Positions 1 through 7,901 of a stretch of DNA of 15,360 bases are shown here, one piece after another; the stretch's first letter is position 1, and each line of letters opens with the position of its first letter. The position numbers and the translations under genes were made by a program. The DNA lies in contig JAFDAE010000037.1 in the NCBI GenBank assembly GCA_019314005.1, positions 1 through 15,360 on the forward strand. The letters run 5' to 3'. The stretch is from Deltaproteobacteria bacterium. Lineage in GTDB: Bacteria; Desulfobacterota; Desulfobacteria; C00003060; C00003106. The notes under the pieces were generated by a model. That model was not told where the DNA came from and made no database searches. It saw nothing but the letters and a program-made list of their open reading frames with translations.

Positions 1-744
1 TAATATCCCAATATTTATATGGGGAGCAATATAGTGGGGGTCTTGTTCAAGGGCCTGCTGGTAAAATGCCAATGACTTTTGTGTATTTCCCTTCTTTCCG
101 TAAACAATACCCAGATTGTTATACGCCTTAACACGGTTTGGATCGTCTGTCCGGATCGCTTTGGTATAAGAGGTAATGGCCTCGTCATATCGGCCCGACC
201 GATAATACAAATTGCCCAAGCTAAAATACAATCTTGGTCTCCTCTTACATTCTCTAATAGCTAATTCCATGTTTCCTGCTTCTTGGTAGGTGTTGACCAG
301 ACAATTTCTGATTTCTCTGGAATCGGGAGCAATTTTTAGTGCCTTGGAGTATGCATCAACTGCCTGTTCATAGAGATGTTGCCTCCGATACAAGTCTCCC
401 AGGTCTTTGTAAATTTCGGGGATGTCATCGGTTATTTGCGAAGCCAAGGCCAGTTCATATTCGGTTTTGGCTAAAAAAGTTTTTTTGAGCCGGCTATATA
501 CCAATCCCAGATTATAATGTACGTAAGGATCACTTTTGTTTATTTCTAACAGTTGCTTCAATTCCTGTAAGCATTCTTCATAATTCCCATTTTCATAATG
601 GGTATTTGCCTGATAGAATCTATTGCTGGTTGGTGTGCGTATCGTTAACCCCTCTGTCGGCAAAAACTCTTTAACTTGGCTGCATCCGCCAACGATACAA
701 TACAGGAAAAGGAAAACCAGAATCCCAATGGGAGATTTGTTCAT
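1..744 (-). CDS. TPR-repeat lipoprotein, 3' end outside the window
   Basis: Reading from the ATG at 744-742, the frame is open for 248 codons to the window edge, so the C-terminus is missing. Residues 1-20 form a lipoprotein signal peptide with a hydrophobic core (ILVFLFLYCIVGG), and Cys21 follows the lipobox VGGC. The mature protein is probably anchored by lipid on the periplasmic face of the inner or outer membrane. From about residue 41 the chain is made of tetratricopeptide repeats, clearest at 41-74, 75-108, 109-142, 170-203 and 205-238 (for example YFSLGNLYYRSGRYDEAI). The repeat near 145-169 looks about nine residues short, as if part of its second helix had been lost in frame. A ribosome site (GGAGG) sits ten bases before the ATG, inside the end of the upstream gene. 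Only four bases separate the two genes, so they are almost certainly co-transcribed. TPRs bind proteins; the partner cannot be read from the sequence. Confidence 0.85.
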   Translation of the reverse strand, partial: MNKSPIGILVFLFLYCIVGGCSQVKEFLPTEGLTIRTPTSNRFYQANTHYENGNYEECLQELKQLLEINKSDPYVHYNLGLVYSRLKKTFLAKTEYELALASQITDDIPEIYKDLGDLYRRQHLYEQAVDAYSKALKIAPDSREIRNCLVNTYQEAGNMELAIRECKRRPRLYFSLGNLYYRSGRYDEAITSYTKAIRTDDPNRVKAYNNLGIVYGKKGNTQKSLAFYQQALEQDPHYIAPHINIGIL

Positions 745-748
745 ATTC

Positions 749-3700
749 TCATTTCCTCCATAGAAGTTGGTTGGGGAAACTCAGACCTGCTCGGTCCTCA
801 TCCAGGAGAATTGTTTCATCCCTTAGATATAGTTCCGGTCTCAAGGCGGCCAAACGGGTATACGATTGTTCAATCCATACGCTATACGCGATGTTCGCCG
901 TAAAACCGTTGGTGTTGTTGCAATACGTTTCAATAGCCTTATCTCGATATGGTAAGGCCTTGGATAAAAGGGCCTTGCGGTAGTGTCGTGCTTCGGTTTC
1001 GTTGAGCGTTGCAGGTACTGGAGCTTCTTTTACGAGAAAATAGATTTTTTCATAAAGGAGACCAATTTTCCAGTAATCTTTAGTCAAGTTTTCCTTGGAC
1101 CTGGCAATCCAGATATCATCGATGCTGTTTTTCTCCGCCAGTTGTATATTCTTTTTATAGAACGACACCGCCTTTTTCAGGAACTCGACAATCCTTTGTT
1201 GTAGCTGGATGTTCAATAAATATGAGGAATCACCGGTGTTCAACAGGGCCGGAGAGCGGTCCGACAACTCCTCACAAAAGTTATCTATAGCCAGTCCCAT
1301 CCTAAACATAGCCTGAGTGGTCCATTCCCCGATCTTGAACTCAGCGGTTTTAGTGTAATTCCAGATAACCTTTTTGAGCAAGGTCAACTTGGGTTGCATG
1401 CCCCGGTCGCTGATTTCCTCTATTTGTAGTTTATTATACTTCTTAAAAAACGTGTCACTGATCAAAAATTGGGCCCAGGCTGGATAGTATGCGCTAAGCG
1501 TATTGTCATGTTTTTTATATCGTTTGTAAGTATTCAAAACAGCATGAAAGGCGGAGTTTGCTTTTGCAATATCACCGGTTCTCATAATGGCATAACCGCG
1601 CCGAAATATTGCTTCAATGGCCAGGGGTGGTTCGAGATTAAGTTCAGTTTGATAGAGGCTGAATATATTTATAACTTTTGACCAATTTTCCAGTTTTCCA
1701 TATAATACCCCTGCCTTATAAAGGGCACCGGGGGAACCTGAAAATTGGGGATACTCAAAATAGATCTTTTCATAGGTCCGGGCGGCCTTCCATAATTGCT
1801 TGTTCCTTTCCTGATGTAGGGCAATATTCAGAAGAGCCTTAGGTGCGGACTCTGATTGGGGATGCTCCTTTAATATTCGCAAGAAAATTTCCAGGGCTTT
1901 TGCCTGGGCACCGTGGGCCTGATAGATAGTGGCGGCTTCAAGCAGGGCGATGTCAGCTATTTCTATTTCAGGGAATGTATCTGCTGTAACCTTGAATTTT
2001 GCTGCCGCCTCGAGAGGGGCCCCCTGTGTGAGGTGTAATTCAGCCTCTTTGTACCTGCATAAGGCCGTCATTTTAAAAGCGTTGCTACGGGCTGTCAGCA
2101 ATTCCGGACTTTGTGCAGTTGTCAATTTTTGATCGAATTCGGTGAGGATGTTGGCATATGTATTTCCTGCGAGACCAAATCGCTGTTGACTAAAATAAGA
2201 TTTGGCGAGCATTTTCATCGCGGGAAGACGGATTTTGCTTGCCGGAAACTCTCGGACAATACGCTCAAAGGCCTTAGCCCCCTCTTCGTATAGATTTTTT
2301 TGACAGTATAATTCTCCTTTTTTGTAAAGTACTTCGGAGAGGCTTTCGTGATTTGGAAAGGAGCTAAGAAAATGATTCGTCGCGGCAATCAATTTTTGTT
2401 CTTCCGGCATCCATTGATTCGGTAGAGGTGGTTTGTCAAGGGAGTTTTGCTCGATAATTTTTTCTAGACAAAGGATCTGCTTGTAAGCGGCATCTTCAGC
2501 AAATTTATCGAATACTGTATTCTGAACGGTTTGTTCGTATTCGGCCAGGGCTTCCTTGTATTGACCAATTTTATAGAAGCATTCCGCCAAGGAAAAATGA
2601 ATTATATAAAGTTGTTTTGCACTCGGAAAGCGGGTCAGATTTTCCTTGTAAAACGTAATTTGTTCGCGATAGTTGCTTTCATGTTTTAAGTCCAGGAGAT
2701 ACAAAGTGGAGTTCCTGATGGCCTCATCGATTAGAGATGATACCTGTTTCCTGGCCTCTTCGGTCTTGTTTTCTTCCCACCATGGCGTACCTTTTCCGTG
2801 TCTTGTAATCAATGCTTCTCTAACTGCATGGGCAGATGCTTGATTGTGTAGATTGAGATGGCATTGTTCGATCCTGGACTGCAGGATAGGAGTGCCCGAA
2901 CGCAACGGATATTGTTCTATTGCCCACTGATAGGCGATAATGGCCTCCTCAAATCTTTCCTGGGCGAACAAAATGTCTGCAAACTCTTTTATAAGTTGGC
3001 AGTGGCCGGTGGTTCCTTCCATGAAACTGATCAACCTCTTGACATGGTCCAGCGAATCATATCCGCTAAATATTTTGGCCAATTGATGGACCATTTCTTG
3101 AAGCAGTGGCAGTCTATTAGTTCGTACGAATCGGTCGGCAAGCGATACAAAGATTTCGAACGCTTCTTTGTATCGGCTCTGTTGGTAATAGGACCACCCA
3201 AGCTTGTACCGGAAGCTGTCTTGATACTGTTCCGGAAATTTTCCCAACGCAATCGAGCGTTCATAATAGTCTGAAGCCCGGGTAAAATTATTCTGGTCAA
3301 AAGAAAGTTCTGCAAGACCAAGCAATACCTCAGGCACTAAGAAACTGTCGGGGAAATTATCGACCAGGCGTTGAAAGAGATCTTGGGCCAGGACGATTGA
3401 GCCTTGGTTTTGATAGGCTATGGCCAGGGCGTAAAGCGCTTTATCTGTATGATTCCCTTGAGGAAATTCCACAAGCAATTTTTCGTAGAGTTTAATAGCC
3501 TCATCGAAGTTTGGTTTGGTTTGTATAAGCAGTTCAGGGTGATGTTGAATTTCAACGCTCGACCTTAGATAGTGATATTCTGCTAATTGGAAGATAACCT
3601 GTTCTGCGTAGTGGCTATACGGATGCTTTGCGAGAAATGATGTATGTGTCTTAATCGCTTTTTTTAAAGGGACAATAAAGTCTTTAAATCGATTTTGGAT

Positions 3701-5824
3701 GGCTCTCGGAATTTGTTCCTTTAATCCTGCAACCATGATAAACAGGTTTCCCAGGTCGTGAATTTCGTATAGGCGATCGGCGATGACGGTCAAGCCTTCA
3801 TGTACATCTTTCTTAATTTGGGAGATTACAGTCTCTTTCATCCCCTTGATTCTTTTTTCTTTACGGGCAAGTCGTTTATACGCCTTCTTGATTGCTGACG
3901 TTGTTGGGTCCGATGTAACTGGAGAAGTCTTTTCTTTCGACCGGTCTATGAGTTGAAAAAGTAAGTTAAGCTTCTTCTCGCAGTTGAGGTCCGGTTCAAT
4001 GAGAACGCTTTTCATAGACTGAAGGGTTTTCTCCATACGAAGGAGAGCGTACCAGAGGGATAAGTTTGTTTGTAATTTTGGGTAATTACGGACCTCTTGA
4101 TAGATGAAAGAAGTCGGAGGCAACACATCCGTGGATGAGTTTTCCCCCAGTATAAAAAGGAATAGCTTGTTGAATTGGTGAGGGTCCTGTTCAAGCGCTT
4201 GAATGACGGATAGGCCTGCCTGGCATCGTCTCACGGAATCTTCGTACGATGCACAGGCATCCGCATAGTTTCCTTCTTTTTGTAAGGTATTGGCAAGGCT
4301 GAATCGGGCATCTGAGAGAAATCTGTTTTCCATACTTTTTTGAGAAAATTTGTCCACGATTTCTATAACTTCTTCTTCTCTGCGAAGACGAAGAAAAACC
4401 AATCCCTTTCCTGTGAGAGCAGACAAATACTGAGCACTTCTCTCAGGGATGGCTTCAAATGCGTTCAGCGACTCTTCATATTCTTTTCGTTGGTAAAATA
4501 TTTTTCCGAGGAGAAGGTTAGACCGTTCAATCAAGCCTTCTTTCTCCATTTCACGTCCAAATATCGATTCCATTTCCGGGATAATAGGAAAACAGGTCAT
4601 GCACGGTTTGGATTCTACTATGTTTTTCAGAGCAATGACGGCCTCGTCATATTGACCGGCCTTTAAACAGCAACGCGCTAGCAGATATTGAGCCGGCAGA
4701 TAATATGATAATTGCGAGTATATAGACTTTAGAATATGCTTTGCTTGCGAGAAATGTTTTTCATAGTAATGAGATTTGGCGGCAATGTATCGAGCCGAAT
4801 CTAAAACTTCAACGTCCGTGCAATGGTCAAACCGCTGAAAGTCTGCGATGGCATTCGCATATCTTTGTAACATGTAATGGATCATCTGAGCACGGAGCAT
4901 GAGCAGATAATTATAGCGGCTTTGGGGGAATTTTTGCCGCAATTGTTGAGAGATCTTAATCGTTTCAGAATACATTTGCACTCTGAAAAAAGATTCTCCC
5001 ATCAAGAACAAAACCTTATCGAGACGAGGATAATCAGGAAATTTTTTTAAGATATTGTTCAATACCCAGATACACTTCAGATAGGCCTGATTAAGGAAGA
5101 ATCCTTCGGCAATGCCCAATGTTGCATCTGCTTCTTCCAAGCTCCCAGACGGTATCGGCGCTATTTGAGCGACACTCCTGTAATCGGATGAAACGCTGCT
5201 GTAATCGAACGAAACCATGACCGGCAGAGTTTGATTCTTACGCAAGGAAAAATCAAGAGAGCATTCTCTGATCAGCCGCGTGTCGTATGCCGGCGCGTGA
5301 TGCAGGCAATAACCATCATTAAGAAAGCAGCACGACTTTATAGTAATGTGCCGCTGTCCTTCTTTTTGCTTTTCCAGGGGGAGTTCCTGGAGTAAAAATT
5401 TGATACGTAGTTTGTGTTTTCCAGGACGAATATCCTTTATGGAAAATCTTTTTGTCGTTGTTTGATATAGAATGTTCTGGTTATCAACAGGAAGATCGTA
5501 GTGGAATATTTTATCATCAAGACGAGCAATAACGCTTGTGACCATCAGGTCTGTGGAGGTGTTGTTAAGGAGATAACAATCGACCTGGTTGCCGGAACGG
5601 AGTGGGTATTCGGGTAGACTCTCCAGAGATTGAATCATGGTCAAAGCGATTGAATCCCTTAATTGGTTGATATGGTCGGATAGCGTATTGTCCTTGGTTT
5701 CTTCCGAACCAAATTCAGGGAGGGCCCATTCTTGAGCTTCTAACCTTGCCGGAGGGGAAGAAAAGAGGTAAGAGATGACAATAAATACTATTAAATATGA
5801 AGTCTTGATAATCCTGTATCGCAT
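749..5824 (-). CDS. giant exported TPR-repeat protein (1691 aa), function unknown
   Basis: I do not recognise a specific function. The N-terminus (MRYRIIKTSYLIVFIVISYL) is a basic, hydrophobic signal peptide, with probable signal peptidase I cleavage after residue 30 (ARLEA|QEW), so the protein should be periplasmic or outside the cell. Residues about 70-215 look beta-rich (IRPGKHKLRIKFLLQ), have no TPR pattern, and hold Cys83, 165, 166, 173 and 188, which could form disulfides. From about residue 232 to near the C-terminus there is an almost unbroken array of degenerate TPRs of the BamD/YbgF type, with phrases such as FPDSFLVPEVLLGLAELSF. A lysine- and arginine-rich stretch near 635-670 interrupts it. 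The start at 5824 gives a complete signal peptide, although no strong ribosome site precedes it. The gene is followed after four bases by a TPR lipoprotein and preceded by a MITE-like element. A scaffold in an envelope complex is an inference. Confidence 0.88.
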   Translation of the reverse strand: MRYRIIKTSYLIVFIVISYLFSSPPARLEAQEWALPEFGSEETKDNTLSDHINQLRDSIALTMIQSLESLPEYPLRSGNQVDCYLLNNTSTDLMVTSVIARLDDKIFHYDLPVDNQNILYQTTTKRFSIKDIRPGKHKLRIKFLLQELPLEKQKEGQRHITIKSCCFLNDGYCLHHAPAYDTRLIRECSLDFSLRKNQTLPVMVSFDYSSVSSDYRSVAQIAPIPSGSLEEADATLGIAEGFFLNQAYLKCIWVLNNILKKFPDYPRLDKVLFLMGESFFRVQMYSETIKISQQLRQKFPQSRYNYLLMLRAQMIHYMLQRYANAIADFQRFDHCTDVEVLDSARYIAAKSHYYEKHFSQAKHILKSIYSQLSYYLPAQYLLARCCLKAGQYDEAVIALKNIVESKPCMTCFPIIPEMESIFGREMEKEGLIERSNLLLGKIFYQRKEYEESLNAFEAIPERSAQYLSALTGKGLVFLRLRREEEVIEIVDKFSQKSMENRFLSDARFSLANTLQKEGNYADACASYEDSVRRCQAGLSVIQALEQDPHQFNKLFLFILGENSSTDVLPPTSFIYQEVRNYPKLQTNLSLWYALLRMEKTLQSMKSVLIEPDLNCEKKLNLLFQLIDRSKEKTSPVTSDPTTSAIKKAYKRLARKEKRIKGMKETVISQIKKDVHEGLTVIADRLYEIHDLGNLFIMVAGLKEQIPRAIQNRFKDFIVPLKKAIKTHTSFLAKHPYSHYAEQVIFQLAEYHYLRSSVEIQHHPELLIQTKPNFDEAIKLYEKLLVEFPQGNHTDKALYALAIAYQNQGSIVLAQDLFQRLVDNFPDSFLVPEVLLGLAELSFDQNNFTRASDYYERSIALGKFPEQYQDSFRYKLGWSYYQQSRYKEAFEIFVSLADRFVRTNRLPLLQEMVHQLAKIFSGYDSLDHVKRLISFMEGTTGHCQLIKEFADILFAQERFEEAIIAYQWAIEQYPLRSGTPILQSRIEQCHLNLHNQASAHAVREALITRHGKGTPWWEENKTEEARKQVSSLIDEAIRNSTLYLLDLKHESNYREQITFYKENLTRFPSAKQLYIIHFSLAECFYKIGQYKEALAEYEQTVQNTVFDKFAEDAAYKQILCLEKIIEQNSLDKPPLPNQWMPEEQKLIAATNHFLSSFPNHESLSEVLYKKGELYCQKNLYEEGAKAFERIVREFPASKIRLPAMKMLAKSYFSQQRFGLAGNTYANILTEFDQKLTTAQSPELLTARSNAFKMTALCRYKEAELHLTQGAPLEAAAKFKVTADTFPEIEIADIALLEAATIYQAHGAQAKALEIFLRILKEHPQSESAPKALLNIALHQERNKQLWKAARTYEKIYFEYPQFSGSPGALYKAGVLYGKLENWSKVINIFSLYQTELNLEPPLAIEAIFRRGYAIMRTGDIAKANSAFHAVLNTYKRYKKHDNTLSAYYPAWAQFLISDTFFKKYNKLQIEEISDRGMQPKLTLLKKVIWNYTKTAEFKIGEWTTQAMFRMGLAIDNFCEELSDRSPALLNTGDSSYLLNIQLQQRIVEFLKKAVSFYKKNIQLAEKNSIDDIWIARSKENLTKDYWKIGLLYEKIYFLVKEAPVPATLNETEARHYRKALLSKALPYRDKAIETYCNNTNGFTANIAYSVWIEQSYTRLAALRPELYLRDETILLDEDRAGLSFPNQLLWRK

Positions 5825-5848
5825 CGTTTGCCGCTTTTTGGCTTTTCC

Positions 5849-6013
5849 TAGGAGGCTGTCCGAGAATTATGTCCGTAACGAAAAAGAGTGAGAACGAGAC
5901 AAGATTTTCGCAAATTTGAGGAGAATAGCAGGCCTATTTGACGAAAACTTGCGGAAATTTGGGCCGTTTCTCACGCTTTTGCAGTAGGATCAGAATTCTC
6001 GGACAGCCTCCTA
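5849..6013. mobile_element. MITE-like palindromic element with 20-bp terminal inverted repeats
   Basis: The 20 bases at 5849-5868 (TAGGAGGCTGTCCGAGAATT) are repeated perfectly in inverted orientation at 5994-6013. If the outer TA on each side is taken as a target duplication, the element itself is 5851-6011, 161 bp. The interior is an imperfect continuation of the palindrome; for example an AAAAG-GTGAGA motif near 5884-5892 is mirrored near 5968-5980. It contains no open frame long enough for a transposase, so it would have to be mobilised by a related full-length insertion sequence. TA duplication is typical of IS630/Tc1-mariner transposases, but assigning it to that family is inference. The element fills the mutL to TPR gap, and its right edge contributes the last base of the mutL stop codon. 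Its RNA would fold into a long hairpin that could end or stabilise transcripts. Confidence 0.75.
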
Positions 6014-7810
6014 TAGCACTCTTTTAAACGCCTTTTCAATATCCCTTGTCGTCCACTCCACCCAGGTGGGGCGGCCGTGAGGACAGTGCGCGGGGAAGTT
6101 CAACTCATCTAATTGTCTGAGAAGGGCTTCCATTTCCTCGACGGTAAGCGCTTGATTTGCCCTTATGGCTCCATGACAGGCCATCACCGCGAAACACGTA
6201 TCGAGTGACTTTTCCACTCCCTTGGAAGCGCCTGTTTCAATCACCGTTTCCACAATCTCCATAATCAGAGGCGCAAGGGATTTTCCTGTGAGAAGCTCTG
6301 GGACCGATTTAATCATGTAGGTGCGTCCCCCGAACGGTTCAATCTCTATCCCCATTTTTGAAAAGTTCGCCAAAAGTTTTTCAATGACGGGAAATTCTCT
6401 GTAACCAAGCTCCAGAGGTTCCGGTATCAAAAGCCTTTGTGAGGCGGTATTGGATCGGCCGTAAGAAGATCTTATTTTTTCAAACAGAATCCGTTCATGG
6501 GCTGCATGCTGATCGATTATTATAAACCCCTGCCGGGATTCGCACACAATATAGGAATTATGAATCTGCCCTACCAGCCTGAGGGTGGAAAATCCTTTTT
6601 CTTGTAAGAGCGGCGCCTCTGCCGATTCATTGTCTGGTCCTGCATAGGGCTCGGGTTCAGGCTCCTTTACAACCGCAATCGATGATGGTGCGATAATCTT
6701 ATGTATCGATTGATCAAACAGCGAGGCGGTACGCGAATAAGAAGGGAGCGGTTCAACAACCCTTTCTAAGACTGAGGTGCTTGGCGCCGAGTGTTTAATT
6801 GCACCGGGACGGTCCAGCGACTTCAGGGCAGAGGAGATCCCTATAACCACTTCGTCATGGACCTGTTTTTGTGCTGCAAATCGTACTGCGCTTTTGGTAG
6901 GGTGCACGTTTACGTCAACCGTTTCCGGCGGGAGTGTCACAAAGATAACCGCCACTGGAAAGATACCTTTCATCAGCCTGCCCCGATAGGCTTCCATGAC
7001 GGCATGATCAATCACACGGTCCCGGACAAAGCGGCCGTTTACGTACACGTAAAGGCCGCGTTTTGTAGTGCGGGAAGCATCGGGCGCTGCCGCAAACCCG
7101 CGCACTTGAATGTTGTCGCTCTCATAATCTATTTCGCACATCTTTCCCCATAGATCGCGGCCCAGGATATCGATTACCCTGTGGGATATGTCGGGTGTGG
7201 CTGTCCAGTCTCCTATGACCTTGTGATTGTTGATTAATTTAAAATGGATGTTCGGATAGACCAGAGCGGTTCGGGTGACACAATCGGTGATATGTCCCAT
7301 CTCGGTCGGAACGGTCTTTAAAAACTTGCGCCGTGCAGGGATGTTAAAAAAGAGATCCCTTACAGCAATCATAGTTCCGACAGGCGCTCCAATCTCGGAA
7401 ACCTGTTTGATCCTTCCTCCGGAAATCACAATACGTGTGGCTGCATCGTTTTCATTGGTTCGGGTGACCATTTCCATCCGGGTAACCGAGGCGATACTCG
7501 GGATCGCCTCTCCTCGAAACCCGAGGGTCTCTATGGCGAACAGGTCTTCATCCCGCGATATCTTACTCGTGGCATACCGTTCCAGGGAAAGGAGCGCATC
7601 GTCGTGGCTCATTCCAATCCCATTGTCGGAGACCCGGATCAGTTTACGCCCACCTGCCTCTATCTCAATAACGATCTTAGTGCTTTCCGCATCAATGGCA
7701 TTTTCTAAGAGCTCCTTGACCGCAGAAGCGGGCCGTTCCACCACCTCTCCCGCCGCGATTTTATTGGAAAGGTTTTCAGGAAGTATTCGTATCTTTGGCA
7801 TGGCTAACAT
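6011..7810 (-). CDS. mutL: DNA mismatch repair protein MutL, endonuclease type
   Basis: MutL links mismatch recognition by MutS to strand removal. The N-terminal GHKL ATPase is intact: motif I with ELLENAIDA (residues 33-41), DNGIGM (62-67), the ATP lid with TLGFRGEA (95-102) and NVHPTKSAVRF (301-311). A proline- and glutamate-rich linker spans about 340-405. The C-terminal dimerisation domain carries the metal-binding endonuclease motif DQHA-xx-E-xxxx-E (433-444), ACHGAIRANQ (544-553) and CPHGRP (576-581), so this MutL should nick DNA itself rather than rely on MutH. QRLLIP (458-463) fits the beta-clamp binding pattern. Length 599 is normal for the family. Either ATG 7810 or ATG 7801 (MPKIRILP) could be the start; neither has a strong ribosome site, and most homologues match the second. 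The TAG stop is formed at the edge of the downstream MITE-like element, three residues after the usual family ending (FKR). Confidence 0.97.
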   Translation of the reverse strand: MLAMPKIRILPENLSNKIAAGEVVERPASAVKELLENAIDAESTKIVIEIEAGGRKLIRVSDNGIGMSHDDALLSLERYATSKISRDEDLFAIETLGFRGEAIPSIASVTRMEMVTRTNENDAATRIVISGGRIKQVSEIGAPVGTMIAVRDLFFNIPARRKFLKTVPTEMGHITDCVTRTALVYPNIHFKLINNHKVIGDWTATPDISHRVIDILGRDLWGKMCEIDYESDNIQVRGFAAAPDASRTTKRGLYVYVNGRFVRDRVIDHAVMEAYRGRLMKGIFPVAVIFVTLPPETVDVNVHPTKSAVRFAAQKQVHDEVVIGISSALKSLDRPGAIKHSAPSTSVLERVVEPLPSYSRTASLFDQSIHKIIAPSSIAVVKEPEPEPYAGPDNESAEAPLLQEKGFSTLRLVGQIHNSYIVCESRQGFIIIDQHAAHERILFEKIRSSYGRSNTASQRLLIPEPLELGYREFPVIEKLLANFSKMGIEIEPFGGRTYMIKSVPELLTGKSLAPLIMEIVETVIETGASKGVEKSLDTCFAVMACHGAIRANQALTVEEMEALLRQLDELNFPAHCPHGRPTWVEWTTRDIEKAFKRVL

Positions 7811-7901
7811 ATATCCAACCTACGTTAACTCGTCAATTCAATTGTTGTAAGAACTCAAACCAGATCCTCGCTTAAGGCTCATGGATCATGTCCGGCAGGT
7901 C

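Noticed and set aside
2858..3274. Plus-strand open frame of 138 codons
   Set aside because: It lies wholly antisense within the long TPR gene and shows no motif; the minus-strand frame has continuous TPR patterns.
7275..7850. Plus-strand open frame of 191 codons
   Set aside because: It is antisense to the strongly conserved N-terminal ATPase domain of mutL, has no recognisable domain, and is explained by the codon structure of mutL.
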